The position numbers were made by a program, and so were the translations under genes. DNA of 28,437 bases from the NCBI GenBank assembly GCA_037388705.1, contig JARRJY010000047.1, positions 1-28,437 of the forward strand, in the 5' to 3' direction. Below are positions 16,305 to 24,761 of the stretch, piece after piece. The notes below the pieces were generated by a model. It saw only the letters and a program-made list of their open reading frames with translations. It made no database searches and was not told the origin of the DNA. How positions within the stretch are numbered: position 1 is the stretch's first letter; every line of letters begins with the position of its first letter. Source of the stretch: JARRJY01 sp037388705. Its GTDB lineage: Bacteria > Pseudomonadota > Gammaproteobacteria > UBA6429 > Thiohalophilaceae.

Positions 16305-16973
16305 ATGAACACCGTAGACGACACTATCAAAAAACGCCATGCCACGCGTGGTTTCCTGGACAAGCCTGTTAGTCACGAACTCATCGAGCAGATACTGGAG
16401 GCAGCGCGCTGGGCCCCTTCTGGCGTCAATTCCCAGCCCTGGAACGTGGCTGTTGTCGAGGGAAAAACAAAACAATCACTCGCCGATCACATCATATCTG
16501 CCAGGGAAAGTAACCATCAGCCAAATCCTGATTACCAGTATTATCCTGATGAATGGAAAGAGCCCTATAAATCAAGACGCAAAGATAGTGGCCTGGCACT
16601 ATATCGTGCCCTGAAAATCCGTCGTGAAGATACCGAAAAACAAAAACAGGCCTGGTATAACAACTACCAGTTTTTTGGTGCCCCGGTTGGATTAATTTTT
16701 TATATCGATAAGCAATTAAACAAAGGATCATGGCTGGATATGGGGATGTTTTTAGAAAACGTCATGCTTGTTGCAACTTCCATGGGCCTGAGTACCTGCC
16801 CGCAGGCTGCACTCGCCGAATACCCTGATATTGTTCGGAAAATATTAAATATCGATGAGCAGTATCACATCGTCTGCGGAATGGCCCTGGGCTACGCTGA
16901 TGAGTCTCATCCTGCTAATAGCTATCGACTGAAACGAGCACCTGTTGAAGAATTTACCCGCTGGTTCAAATAG
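16305..16973 (+). CDS. Nitroreductase-family FMN oxidoreductase
   Basis: A 222-residue flavoprotein of the nitroreductase superfamily, which uses NAD(P)H and bound FMN to reduce nitro compounds, quinones or similar acceptors. FMN-contact regions are visible: KKRHATRGFLDKPV at the N terminus, ARWAPSGVNSQPW, the mid-protein FFGAPVGLIFYID, and the C-terminal SMGLSTCPQAALAEYP and GMALGYAD. The ATG at 16305 gives the usual family start and has GAG five bases upstream; an upstream in-frame extension to 16197 would add 36 residues with no family match. The natural substrate cannot be told. It lies 14 bases before gluQ, so the two are likely cotranscribed. Confidence 0.9.
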   Translation: MNTVDDTIKKRHATRGFLDKPVSHELIEQILEAARWAPSGVNSQPWNVAVVEGKTKQSLADHIISARESNHQPNPDYQYYPDEWKEPYKSRRKDSGLALYRALKIRREDTEKQKQAWYNNYQFFGAPVGLIFYIDKQLNKGSWLDMGMFLENVMLVATSMGLSTCPQAALAEYPDIVRKILNIDEQYHIVCGMALGYADESHPANSYRLKRAPVEEFTRWFK

Positions 16974-16987
16974 CAAAATCAAATATA

Positions 16988-17902
16988 ATGAGTAGCAATA
17001 ATAGACAGAACTACCTGGGTCGCTTTGCCCCCTCACCTACTGGCCCCCTGCATTTTGGTTCTCTCATCGCGGCAGTTGGCAGTTACCTGCAGGCAAAACA
17101 TCAACAGGGTCAATGGCAATTACGCATAGAAGATATCGATCCTCCGCGTGAAGTAGAAGGCGCTAGCGAATCAATAATTCATATGCTTGATAAGTACGGA
17201 TTTGAGTGGGATGGGGAAATCATTTACCAACACCAGCGCCGGGAACTTTATCAGGACTACCTGGAACAGTTAATTACTGAAGAATGGGTATTCCCCTGCA
17301 CATGCAGTCGCAAAGAAATCGTGCAACACCAGAAACAAACTAACCGACTTATTTATCCCGGAACATGTCGTAATAAAAAGCAAGCCGGGCAACACCAGTA
17401 TGCTCAGCGGGTAAAGGCACACCAGGGTGAAGTCAACTTTTCCGATGCTATACAGGGACATCAACGATTTAGCCTGGAATCCGATATCGGGGACTTTGTT
17501 GTAAAGCGTGCCGATGGACTGTATTCCTACCAATTATCTGTTGCCATAGATGATGCCATAACAGGAGTAACGGAAGTGGTACGTGGTACTGACTTACTGG
17601 ACTCAACGCCTCGACAAATTCATTTACAGCATTTGCTGGGACTATCGACTCCCCGTTATGCACATTTGCCTGTTGCTACAAATCATCAGGGGCAAAAACT
17701 TAGTAAACAAACATTTGCCAAACCACTATCTGATAAAAATGTTACTGAAACACTCTGGAAAGTATTAAATGTGCTGGGACAAAACCCGGAAGAAGATCTG
17801 AAAACTTCGCCGCTAAAAGAATTCTGGGATTGGGCCATTGCTAACTGGGATAGTCAGAATATTCCCAAAAGAAATTCATTTGTATATCATGCACAGCAGT
17901 AA
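16988..17902 (+). CDS. gluQ: Glutamyl-queuosine tRNA(Asp) synthetase GluQ-RS
   Basis: A 304-residue paralogue of the glutamyl-tRNA synthetase catalytic core, lacking the anticodon-binding domain. It activates glutamate and attaches it to the queuosine base of tRNA(Asp). The N terminus has RFAPSPTGPLHFGSL, the class I HIGH-type motif (PLHFG at 20-24), followed by RIEDIDPPRE. Zinc-binding residues are in CTCSRKE and YPGTC. The KMSKS-like loop is KLSKQ. In E. coli the gene directly follows dksA; here DUF3579 and a nitroreductase have come between them. Its substrate modification depends on queF, which is also in this window. Confidence 0.95.
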   Translation: MSSNNRQNYLGRFAPSPTGPLHFGSLIAAVGSYLQAKHQQGQWQLRIEDIDPPREVEGASESIIHMLDKYGFEWDGEIIYQHQRRELYQDYLEQLITEEWVFPCTCSRKEIVQHQKQTNRLIYPGTCRNKKQAGQHQYAQRVKAHQGEVNFSDAIQGHQRFSLESDIGDFVVKRADGLYSYQLSVAIDDAITGVTEVVRGTDLLDSTPRQIHLQHLLGLSTPRYAHLPVATNHQGQKLSKQTFAKPLSDKNVTETLWKVLNVLGQNPEEDLKTSPLKEFWDWAIANWDSQNIPKRNSFVYHAQQ

Positions 17903-17979
17903 CTTAACTTACTATATTCTTCTTTTACTATCTGAATATGATCTGGTTTAAATTCAACATTTATTAATGGAATACTCTT

Positions 17980-18423
17980 ATGAACCTCGCAGTTGCTTCC
18001 TCTCCTTTTATTGATGCCTTCCAGGGTAAGTTCACCAACATGTTAAAATGGGAACAACTTGATAGCTTGTGGGATAAAGTAAGAAATAATAATAAACACT
18101 GGTATATCTATGCTGTCGGTGAAACACCACCAACCGAAACGGCATCCAGCCAACAACTGGATACTTTCTTAAACGAAGTAACCCGTTTATTAAAAGAAGA
18201 ACACCAGGAAGATTATTGCGGTATTGTCTATGCAGATGATAAGGATGATCCCGGTTTCATAAAAATTTACGATCCCAATAATCTTGGTGTGGTATGTGGT
18301 TATAGTAGCAACCCACCCTTGCCTGGCTGGATCCTTTCAGAACTCAAACCCACTGATCTGAACGCAGCACTACCTCAACCGGGAAATAGAAAACGCTGGT
18401 GGCAAAAGATATTTAGTAATTAA
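17980..18423 (+). CDS. Protein of unknown function
   Basis: A 147-residue, probably cytoplasmic acidic protein that I do not recognise. It has no signal peptide or membrane segment. Notable parts are WDKVRNNNKHWYIYAVGETPP near the N terminus, EDYCGIVYADDKDDPGFIKIYDPNNLG in the middle, SSNPPLPGWILSELKPTD, and a basic, tryptophan-containing end (KRWWQKIFSN). The motifs look like those of a conserved gene rather than random coding, and GGA stands about eight bases before the ATG. It lies alone between gluQ and the symporter with gaps of 77 and 225 bases. No function can be inferred. Confidence 0.8.
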   Translation: MNLAVASSPFIDAFQGKFTNMLKWEQLDSLWDKVRNNNKHWYIYAVGETPPTETASSQQLDTFLNEVTRLLKEEHQEDYCGIVYADDKDDPGFIKIYDPNNLGVVCGYSSNPPLPGWILSELKPTDLNAALPQPGNRKRWWQKIFSN

Positions 18424-18590
18424 TTATATAGTTATAAATTGCATTACATATTTAATAATCAATCTTTCGTCGAGTCATCCTTTTTTATTACCTTGCCTCT
18501 TTTTGTGAAACAAAGTTTTTACAATCTACTGTTGTTTTTTATTGCCAGATAACTAATTATTAGTGACCAATTAAAATAAGTAATAAAAGT

Positions 18591-18617
18591 ATGTTACTGG
18601 CGAAGGAGAGCCTGTAA
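18591..18617 (+). promoter_or_regulatory. Leader element before the symporter: mini-ORF and hairpin
   Basis: In the 225-base gap before the symporter, an ATG at 18591 opens an eight-codon reading frame (MLLAKESL) ending TAA at 18617. The same bases form a hairpin, GTTACTGGC with GCCTGTAAC and one T-T mismatch, whose loop contains AAGGAG. The true symporter ribosome site AGGGGG lies 18-23 bases further on. The gap also has the palindrome ACTAATTATTAGT (18552-18564) and an imperfect dyad at 18503-18524. Any regulatory role is inference. Confidence 0.3.
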
Positions 18618-18648
18618 CAATAACCACAAAAAATAGGGGGACCACCAA

Positions 18649-20604
18649 ATGGATGCGAAAATAATCTGGTTGTTTATCTTCGTCGCGCTTTATTGGGGTT
18701 ACTGCATCTTCTGGGGCATCAAAGGTGCAATGACAGCCAAAACGGCGTCTGACTATTTTATTGCGGGTCGAAGCATCTCTCTTTGGGTCTTTGTACTGGC
18801 GGCAACGGCAACATCGTTCTCCGGCTGGACCTTCATGGGACATCCTGGCCTGCTATACCGTGACGGCTTCCAGTATGCATATGCGTCATTCTACGCCATC
18901 ACCATTCCTTTCACCGGTGTTATCTTCCTGAAACGCCAATGGATCCTGGGTAAACGCTTCGGCTTTGTGACACCAGGAGAAATGTTATCCACTTATTTCA
19001 AATCAGATGCGATACGTCTGCTTGTCGTACTGGTAGCACTGATTTTCTCTATACCGTATTTGGGGCTGCAATTACGTGCTTCCGGCTTCCTGTTCAATGT
19101 ACTGACTGACGGTTTGTTTGATGTCGAAACCGGGATGTGGCTGTTGTCTGCCGTAGTACTGATTTACGTGGCATCCGGTGGTCTGCGCGCGGTGGCTTAT
19201 GTGGATACTATGCAGGCCATCCTGCTGGCGCTTGGTATCGTCGCCATCGGTATTATTGCCTATAACCTGTTACCGGAAGGCAAAACCTGGGCTGATCTGC
19301 TGGGTACCCTGGCAGACTTCGATCCGAAGAAAACACCGGATGGTTATAGTCACTATATCGCGATACCGGGCGTTATCCAGTTTGTTTCCGGGCTTGGAGT
19401 GGAAAACCCGGTGGGTGGTGCCTGGACAGGCATGATGGTACTGACTTACATGTTTGCCCTGATGGGTATCCAGTCAGCCCCGGCCTTCTCCATGTGGGCC
19501 TTCTCTAACCACAGTCCCAAGCCTTTTGCTCCGCAACAGGTTTGGGCTTCAGCAGCCGGTATCGGCTTTATCCTGATGGTCTTCACGGCCTTCCAGGGGC
19601 TTGGCGCGCATTTCCTCGGTGCGGACACTGCCTTTATGGCGGCTCACCCGGAAATGGTGAACAATGTCATGGGTGCTGGCCTGCAAGGTAAGGACCTGAT
19701 GGAATCAGCCGGTAAACAAGGCATGCTGGTACCACAGCTCATTTACCTGATGGCGGACGCCGCACCATGGCTGGTGGGCCTGCTGTCGGTATGTGCCCTG
19801 GCAGCCATGCAATCGACCGGTGCGGCGTACATGTCAACCGCTGGCGGTATGCTGACTCGCGACGTTCTGAAGCGCTTCGTCATGCCCAATGCCACCCACG
19901 CTCAGCAAAAACTGTGGGGTCGTATTGGCGTCGCCATTATCGTGCTGGCGGCACTGATGGTTGCCACCCACGCCACTGATGCCCTGGTACTGTTAGGCGG
20001 CCTGGCGGTGGCCTACGGCTTCCAGATGTGGCCAGCCCTGATGTCCGTGTGTTACTTCCCGTGGCTGACTCGCAAGGGTATCGTACTTGGCCTGATTGCC
20101 GGTCTGATCGCCGTAACCCTGACCGAGAAAATCGGTGCACAATACATGCCGTGGGGTCGCTGGCCGTGGACATTACACTCAGCTGGCTGGGGTATCATCT
20201 TCAACCTGGGTATTGCCATCATTGTCTCTGCGATGACCCAGAACAAGGAAGATATGGATCACAAGATGACCTTCCACAACTACCTGCGTGAACATGCAGG
20301 ATTACCTGAAGCCAAGAAAAAACTGGTGCCGACTGCATGGATTATCACGCTGGTCTGGTTCTTCTTCGGCATCGGTCCAGGTGCAGTCATCGGTAATACC
20401 ATCTTTGGTAATCCAACTGATGCAACAACTTGGACGTTTGGTATCCCATCCATCTGGGCATGGCAACTACTCTGGTGGGCACTGGGTGTGTTCATGATGT
20501 GGTTCCTGGCTTACAAGATGGGAATGTCGACAGTACCTGATAAGGAAGTCGAGGCACTGCATGAAGACATTGGTGATATTCACATGGATGTTGACAAACC
20601 GTAA
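18649..20604 (+). CDS. Sodium:solute symporter (SSF family), likely monocarboxylate uptake
   Basis: A 651-residue inner-membrane transporter of the sodium/solute symporter family with many hydrophobic segments and an amphipathic charged C-terminal tail. Family features include SDYFIAGRSISLWVFVLAAT with the following SFSGWTFMG near the first helices, RFGFVTPGEML, YVASGGLRAVAYVDTMQA (the classic SSF signature), and GLLSVCALAAMQSTGAAY. It is longer than E. coli ActP (549) by extra C-terminal helices. AGGGGG eight bases before the ATG supports the start. The nearby acs gene suggests acetate or a related carboxylate as substrate, but SSF substrates cannot be read from sequence. Its codons look more G/C-ending than those of most neighbours, as in a highly expressed gene. 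A strong terminator follows. Confidence 0.9.
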   Translation: MDAKIIWLFIFVALYWGYCIFWGIKGAMTAKTASDYFIAGRSISLWVFVLAATATSFSGWTFMGHPGLLYRDGFQYAYASFYAITIPFTGVIFLKRQWILGKRFGFVTPGEMLSTYFKSDAIRLLVVLVALIFSIPYLGLQLRASGFLFNVLTDGLFDVETGMWLLSAVVLIYVASGGLRAVAYVDTMQAILLALGIVAIGIIAYNLLPEGKTWADLLGTLADFDPKKTPDGYSHYIAIPGVIQFVSGLGVENPVGGAWTGMMVLTYMFALMGIQSAPAFSMWAFSNHSPKPFAPQQVWASAAGIGFILMVFTAFQGLGAHFLGADTAFMAAHPEMVNNVMGAGLQGKDLMESAGKQGMLVPQLIYLMADAAPWLVGLLSVCALAAMQSTGAAYMSTAGGMLTRDVLKRFVMPNATHAQQKLWGRIGVAIIVLAALMVATHATDALVLLGGLAVAYGFQMWPALMSVCYFPWLTRKGIVLGLIAGLIAVTLTEKIGAQYMPWGRWPWTLHSAGWGIIFNLGIAIIVSAMTQNKEDMDHKMTFHNYLREHAGLPEAKKKLVPTAWIITLVWFFFGIGPGAVIGNTIFGNPTDATTWTFGIPSIWAWQLLWWALGVFMMWFLAYKMGMSTVPDKEVEALHEDIGDIHMDVDKP

Positions 20605-20629
20605 ATCCCATTACGGTTAATCCATAACC

Positions 20630-20656
20630 AGGGAGGGCAACTTGCCCTCCCTTTTT
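20630..20656 (+). terminator. Intrinsic terminator after the symporter
   Basis: GGGAGGGCA pairs with TGCCCTCCC across a three-base loop, with flanking A-T pairs, followed by five T residues. Just upstream, ACCGTAA/TTACGGT (20598-20617) forms a second hairpin over the stop codon. The strong stem should separate the symporter from the small downstream genes. Confidence 0.88.
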
Positions 20657-20684
20657 ATTGTGAACTCCAATACACTTACAGGCT

Positions 20685-20912
20685 ATGACGTACTTTATTG
20701 TTTCTGTATTGATACTGGCTGCACTGCTGTTTATTCCTATGAGCAAACTTATCTGGGTACTCAGCGTGCGCCGACTACAAAAGAAAACCAACACTGAACT
20801 AGACGAACAGGAACTGGCCGGACAAATGTCCCGTGCCCGGTTTATCAGCGTGTTCGTCTGTTTAATCTTTTCCTTCCTGTTCAACCTCAACCTGATTGGT
20901 CTTCCGCAGTAA
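20685..20912 (+). CDS. Small membrane protein of unknown function
   Basis: A 75-residue protein with two predicted membrane helices, about residues 3-27 and 52-72, joined by a charged stretch rich in lysine, arginine, glutamate and glutamine (RRLQKKTNTELDEQELAGQ). I recognise no family. The ribosome site is weak (CAGG close to the ATG). Its TAA stop overlaps the ATG of the TPR gene by one base, so the two are almost certainly translated together, and the pair may form a membrane complex. The gene lies 28 bases beyond the symporter terminator, so it may use its own promoter or read-through. Confidence 0.7.
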   Translation: MTYFIVSVLILAALLFIPMSKLIWVLSVRRLQKKTNTELDEQELAGQMSRARFISVFVCLIFSFLFNLNLIGLPQ

Positions 20913-21490
20913 TGAATGATCCTGTATATAAAATATTAAAAATTGTTGCGATTTTGTTTGCCTTGTTATGGCTGGGATGGACTATTTACGATGGTGTCAT
21001 GCGGGAGAAAATACCTGGTGAGAAAGCCTATGAGGCTGCCAATCGTTACTTTGAAGATGGAAATTACAGCAAGGCTCTTGTTGAGTATGAGGCAGCATTG
21101 AAAGAAGCACCCGCTCTATTGCCCGCATTGCGTGGCAAGGCACGCAGCCTAATGCAACTGGGGGAAAATCATGAGGCACTGTACCTGTTTAACGAAGCGA
21201 TAAAACAGGATCCCAACTTTGCACCCGCATATGCAAACCGCGGGATCCTGTATGATCGCATAGGCAAGTACGAAAAAGCGATTGCTGACTATGATAAGGC
21301 GGTGAGTCTTGATGCAGAAAAAGTCGAAGGCCCTAACTGGTTAACCCGTTTCCTCAGGCTTGAAACCGGAAATGTACCCAGTGTGGCAGCACGTTCCCAG
21401 TATCTAAAAGAGCAACTGGCTAAACCCGAATCCGAGCGGGTATTAAGAATTCCTGAAGTGGATGCCGAGCAGCGTCCTCATAAGAAATAA
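20912..21490 (+). CDS. Membrane-anchored tetratricopeptide-repeat protein
   Basis: A 192-residue protein with an N-terminal membrane anchor (ILKIVAILFALLWLGWTIYDG, residues about 8-28) followed by TPR units from about residue 38 to 135. Repeats are seen as AYEAANRYFEDGNYSKALVEYE, ALRGKARSLMQLGENHEALYLF and AYANRGILYDRIGKYEKAIADY, each with the usual Gly/Ala/Tyr pattern. The C-terminal part is charged and without known motif. TPRs mediate protein contacts, so a scaffold role is likely; the partner is unknown. Its start overlaps the stop of the small membrane protein. Confidence 0.85.
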   Translation: MNDPVYKILKIVAILFALLWLGWTIYDGVMREKIPGEKAYEAANRYFEDGNYSKALVEYEAALKEAPALLPALRGKARSLMQLGENHEALYLFNEAIKQDPNFAPAYANRGILYDRIGKYEKAIADYDKAVSLDAEKVEGPNWLTRFLRLETGNVPSVAARSQYLKEQLAKPESERVLRIPEVDAEQRPHKK

Positions 21491-21505
21491 TTAAACCAGG
21501 CTCAG

Positions 21506-21566
21506 GATATCGACAAATACGATATCAAGCAATGAAACTCACCTTATTATTTTAATAACAAGGTGG
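21506..21566. terminator. Two hairpins between the TPR gene and the opposing unknown gene
   Basis: GATATCG and CGATATC (21506-21526) form a perfect seven-base stem with a seven-base loop. A second stem, CACCTT-A-TTAT with ATAA-C-AAGGTG (21540-21565), spans the stop codon of the opposing gene. Neither is followed by a T-run, so they may be weak or protein-assisted ends for the two converging transcripts. Confidence 0.35.
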
Positions 21567-21971
21567 AAAATAACATTCTTTAAGAAACTCAGGCAAGCTA
21601 TCAGCAGGCACAGAAAAAATATAGATCAGAAAAACCAGGCAAACCACCAGGGTCGCCGCATAGAGAAAACCAAACATCTTGTTCCCTCGTGTCACCTTCA
21701 GTATTTGCAAGCCAAATGTTGACTGAACCTTTTCCGAGTTACCGTGAAAAGCCATAACTTTTCGACAAAACGCTCTCACCCAGAAGGGAACGATGTTGTC
21801 AAACATATAGGGTGTGAAGTAGCTTTCCATTATGCTGGTCTTACATATTCGGCCATACCAGTCCCTGTAGGCTAACTCGAATAACCTGAACTCCGTGGTA
21901 TCCAGTTTTGCTGCAGCCTTTAACACTAACCGGGTATCGTCCGGTAATGGTTCATCATGGAAAAAGAACAT
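21552..21971 (-). CDS. Protein of unknown function with one membrane segment
   Basis: A 139-residue protein without a family I recognise. The first 95 residues are soluble and mixed in charge (DEPLPDDTRLVLKAAAKL, ELAYRDWYGRI, ESYFTPYMFDNIVPFWVRAF). One strong membrane helix follows at about residues 98-118 (MFGFLYAATLVVCLVFLIYIF), with a short tail holding two cysteines near the end. This suggests a C-tail-anchored inner-membrane protein with a cytoplasmic N-terminal domain. GAGAG about six bases before the ATG supports the start. It is the only minus-strand gene within the symporter-acs stretch and is divergent from the DUF294 gene. Confidence 0.7.
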   Translation of the reverse strand: MFFFHDEPLPDDTRLVLKAAAKLDTTEFRLFELAYRDWYGRICKTSIMESYFTPYMFDNIVPFWVRAFCRKVMAFHGNSEKVQSTFGLQILKVTRGNKMFGFLYAATLVVCLVFLIYIFSVPADSLPEFLKECYFPPCY

Positions 21972-22113
21972 TGTTACTCTCTCATTTCATGACAGCACGG
22001 GGTAATAATCCCAAAGTAGGTAATCAACGTAAGCATAGAACAATTTCCCACGTCTACCAGAACATGCTGCAAAAGAACTGACATCTGTGAAATAAAATGA
22101 TAAAAATACCTGT

Positions 22114-23988
22114 ATGGATAAGGACATTTCAATAAATGCCGCACACCTTCACAATACTGAAACTTTCAGTGGGTTATCTCCTGAAATTATACAGGGCCTG
22201 TTAACACACAGTAAGATAAAACAGCTTTCTGCCACGGATACCCTTATTCAATCTGGTAATTCCTATCAACATCAACTTTTTATTATTTACCAGGGAACCC
22301 TGGAAAGACATGAAGATGATGGCCGTATCAAACTTGTCAGTGACGGTGAAATACTTGGACTGTCTAATTACCTGGACGGTGAAAAATATAATGTCACTAT
22401 CAGGTCAAAAAATAACAGTATTTTGCTTTGTCTTGCTGAAACTGAAGTCAAACGCCTGGAACTCCTGCATCCTCCCCTGGCAAATTTATTTAACAGCATT
22501 ATCGCAAAGCGCATAAAACAGAGAAGCATTACCACCCATACCGTCACCGGACCACTGTCTCGTAAAGTTCACGAAGTAATGAAATCACCGATCATTACTA
22601 CCTCAAAAGATATCACCCTGGGTGAAGCATTCAAGATTATGGATGATGGAAAAATTGGCGCACTGGGTGTCATCAATGAAAATAATACATTGTTTGGTGT
22701 GCTGACCTATGCTGGCATTGCTGAAGCGTTTGTCAACAACAAGGCCACTGCTAACAGTAAGGTTAGCAAGGCAACCTGTGATATTCCCCGAACCATTGAG
22801 CCTGAGGCTCAACTATGGCAAGCCAATGAAATACTGGATCAATTTGGCAGTAAATACCTGGTAGTTGTGGAACAAAACAGGCCTGTCGGACTTTTATCGC
22901 AAACAGATATTAACAAGACACTGCTTGCCGAGAATAGTGAATTACAAAAGAGTATCAATCATGCCAGTGACTACCTGTCACTGAGAAGGATTTTCGATCA
23001 ACTGGTAGAGCATGCACAGCAATTCCAGGAATCCACCAGTCGACCCAACCAGGCTGTTAACAGGTTGAGTAATGCCCATCTCGCCATTCAGAACCGGGTA
23101 ATTCAACTAAGCCTGCACGAAACGGAACAGGTACTCGGTACGGCACCTCGCCAGTATACAGTTATCATCATGGGCTCAGGTGGCAGAAATGAAATGTTAC
23201 TCAATCCCGATCAGGACAATGGCATTATCATCAGTGACAGCCAGGGTCAGTTAACAAAAAAAGAAACTGAATGGTTCAAGACGTTTACCAATAACGTCAA
23301 TATCAATCTGGATAAAGCTGGTTACATTCTCTGCCCCGGTGACATCATGGCACGTAACCCCATGTATCATAAGTTACTGTCACAGTGGAAAGAACAAATT
23401 AGTCACCTCGTTAACAAACCCAACGCCAAGGCAGCACGTTGGGCCAATATTATTTTTGATTTCGATAGCCTGTATGGTGAGCAAGACCTGGCCGTTGCCC
23501 TGCGACAACATTTGCTTAACGAGGTAAAACAACAACCGCTGTTGCTGGAATACATGGTTGAAGATGATGCTGAGGGTCGTCCCGCGTTAGGATGGTTTAA
23601 CCAGCTTGTTACCAGCAGCAGTGGGGAAGGCAAAGGCAGTATTGATATAAAAAGAAATGGCTTGCGAATTATTGCTGATGCAGCAAGAGTCTATGCCCTG
23701 TCAGAAGGTATCGCGGAAAACAACACACTAAAACGTCTGGATGCACTGGTTCATTGTGGTCGACTCAGTCCTGAACTGGTTGAATCGGTACGCTATGCGT
23801 ATGATGAGTTGTTAAACATACTGCTGACGCATCAAATTCAGCAAGTCCAACAGAACCAGTCGCCTGACAAGTATATTTATCCTGAGCAACTTACTGAACA
23901 AATGCGCTCGGTACTACGTATTTCCATGCGCGCCATCAAACGGCTGCAGGATCAGTTACAGGGTGAATTTGGTCGTAGTGCTTTCTGA
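22114..23988 (+). CDS. cNMP-binding, CBS and DUF294 putative nucleotidyltransferase
   Basis: A 624-residue cytoplasmic protein. Domains: a cyclic-nucleotide-binding type domain at about 15-130, a CBS pair at about 150-275 (VMKSPIITTSKDITLGEAFKIM and a second repeat ending VGLLSQTDI), and the DUF294 nucleotidyltransferase-like core with GSGGRNE at 354-360 and DQD at 366-368, the metal-binding type motif of the GlnD/KNT superfamily. A DUF294 C-terminal helical domain completes it. Such proteins are thought to transfer a nucleotide or bind adenylates, but no member that I know has an established reaction. The last 26 bases are overlapped by the longer form of the next frame, and the exonuclease ATG follows the stop by one base. 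The ribosome site is weak. Confidence 0.88.
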   Translation: MDKDISINAAHLHNTETFSGLSPEIIQGLLTHSKIKQLSATDTLIQSGNSYQHQLFIIYQGTLERHEDDGRIKLVSDGEILGLSNYLDGEKYNVTIRSKNNSILLCLAETEVKRLELLHPPLANLFNSIIAKRIKQRSITTHTVTGPLSRKVHEVMKSPIITTSKDITLGEAFKIMDDGKIGALGVINENNTLFGVLTYAGIAEAFVNNKATANSKVSKATCDIPRTIEPEAQLWQANEILDQFGSKYLVVVEQNRPVGLLSQTDINKTLLAENSELQKSINHASDYLSLRRIFDQLVEHAQQFQESTSRPNQAVNRLSNAHLAIQNRVIQLSLHETEQVLGTAPRQYTVIIMGSGGRNEMLLNPDQDNGIIISDSQGQLTKKETEWFKTFTNNVNINLDKAGYILCPGDIMARNPMYHKLLSQWKEQISHLVNKPNAKAARWANIIFDFDSLYGEQDLAVALRQHLLNEVKQQPLLLEYMVEDDAEGRPALGWFNQLVTSSSGEGKGSIDIKRNGLRIIADAARVYALSEGIAENNTLKRLDALVHCGRLSPELVESVRYAYDELLNILLTHQIQQVQQNQSPDKYIYPEQLTEQMRSVLRISMRAIKRLQDQLQGEFGRSAF

Positions 23989-23989
23989 T

Positions 23990-24709
23990 ATGACAACATC
24001 TATCCCTTTTATCAAACGCCTGTTTCTTTCGCGTAAGGTCCGCGACCGATTACAGCACGATGCGGCTCTTAAAGAAATCTATCTAAAATATTCCCGGCTT
24101 AACCAGAAACCTATCCTGAAAAAGCCCATTGCCGAAACTCGCTTCGTGGTGCTTGATACAGAAACCACCGGCCTGCATGCTTATGCCGGTGATGAAATTA
24201 TCTCGATTGCCATGGTTGAATACCAGGGACTGGAGGCAACCGGTAACGAGTATGAGACCCTGATTAATCCCTTGCGCCCTGTTCCGCAGGAGTCCACGGA
24301 AATCCACGGACTCGCTGATGCCGACGTAAGAAATGCCCCGCTTCTGATAGAGGTATTACCGGACATTCTCCAGTTTATCGATAAGTCCGTTCTGGTTGGC
24401 CACCATATCCAGTTTGATTTCCGTTTTCTCAATAAAAACCTCAAGCGGTTTCTGGGTTTTCAACTTAATAATCCCTGGCTGGATACCATGTTGTTATTTC
24501 TCGCTCACCAGGGACGGCTGGGTCATTATCAACTCGAACAAGTGGCACAAGCCTGCCGTATCAAGATCCACAATCGGCATACCGCCATGGGAGATACGAG
24601 AGCGACCGGTGAAATTTTCAGCTATCTTTCAAGGCAACTTTGCGACCAGAAAAAACCTGTAAGTTTACTTATAAATCAACAGGTTACAGACTCACCAGGG
24701 CAACCCTAA
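23990..24709 (+). CDS. DEDDh 3'-5' exonuclease, DNA polymerase III epsilon-like
   Basis: A 239-residue exonuclease of the DnaQ-like family. Exo I is VVLDTETTGL with Asp56 and Glu58, Exo II is HHIQFDFRFL with Asp143, and Exo III-epsilon is HTAMGDTRATGE with His197 and Asp202, so all DEDDh metal and base residues are present. It lacks the polymerase-binding C terminus of true epsilon, so a role in replication proofreading is unlikely; RNA, small oligonucleotides or damaged DNA are possible substrates. The ATG at 23990 follows the DUF294 stop by one base, giving coupled translation; the frame opens earlier at a GTG (23963), which lacks support. DUF294 and DnaQ-like genes side by side near acs and an SSF transporter recur in gammaproteobacteria, from what I recall. 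Confidence 0.9.
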   Translation: MTTSIPFIKRLFLSRKVRDRLQHDAALKEIYLKYSRLNQKPILKKPIAETRFVVLDTETTGLHAYAGDEIISIAMVEYQGLEATGNEYETLINPLRPVPQESTEIHGLADADVRNAPLLIEVLPDILQFIDKSVLVGHHIQFDFRFLNKNLKRFLGFQLNNPWLDTMLLFLAHQGRLGHYQLEQVAQACRIKIHNRHTAMGDTRATGEIFSYLSRQLCDQKKPVSLLINQQVTDSPGQP

Positions 24710-24726
24710 AAAAAGCCGAAAAGCTA

Positions 24727-24755
24727 TTGATACACTTGGCAACTCTTGATATTAA
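24727..24755 (+). promoter_or_regulatory. Near-consensus promoter before the small membrane gene and acs
   Basis: TTGATA (24727-24732) and TATTAA (24750-24755) are separated by exactly 17 bases. Seven bases further is 24762, the A of the next start codon, so the transcript could be leaderless for that gene while carrying acs downstream. A sigma-54 match was considered and does not fit. Confidence 0.5.
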
Positions 24756-24761
24756 TAGACG

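Noticed and set aside
18503..18524. A CRP-type operator upstream of the symporter (TGTGA half-site)
   Set aside because: Only one half-site resembles TGTGA; the other half is TTTTTACAA, so the consensus dyad is not met.
24733..24752. A sigma-54 promoter (TTGGCAACTCTTGATA) before the acs gene set
   Set aside because: The GG element is present but the GC element at the required ten-base distance is TA; the sigma-70 reading with 17-base spacing fits better.
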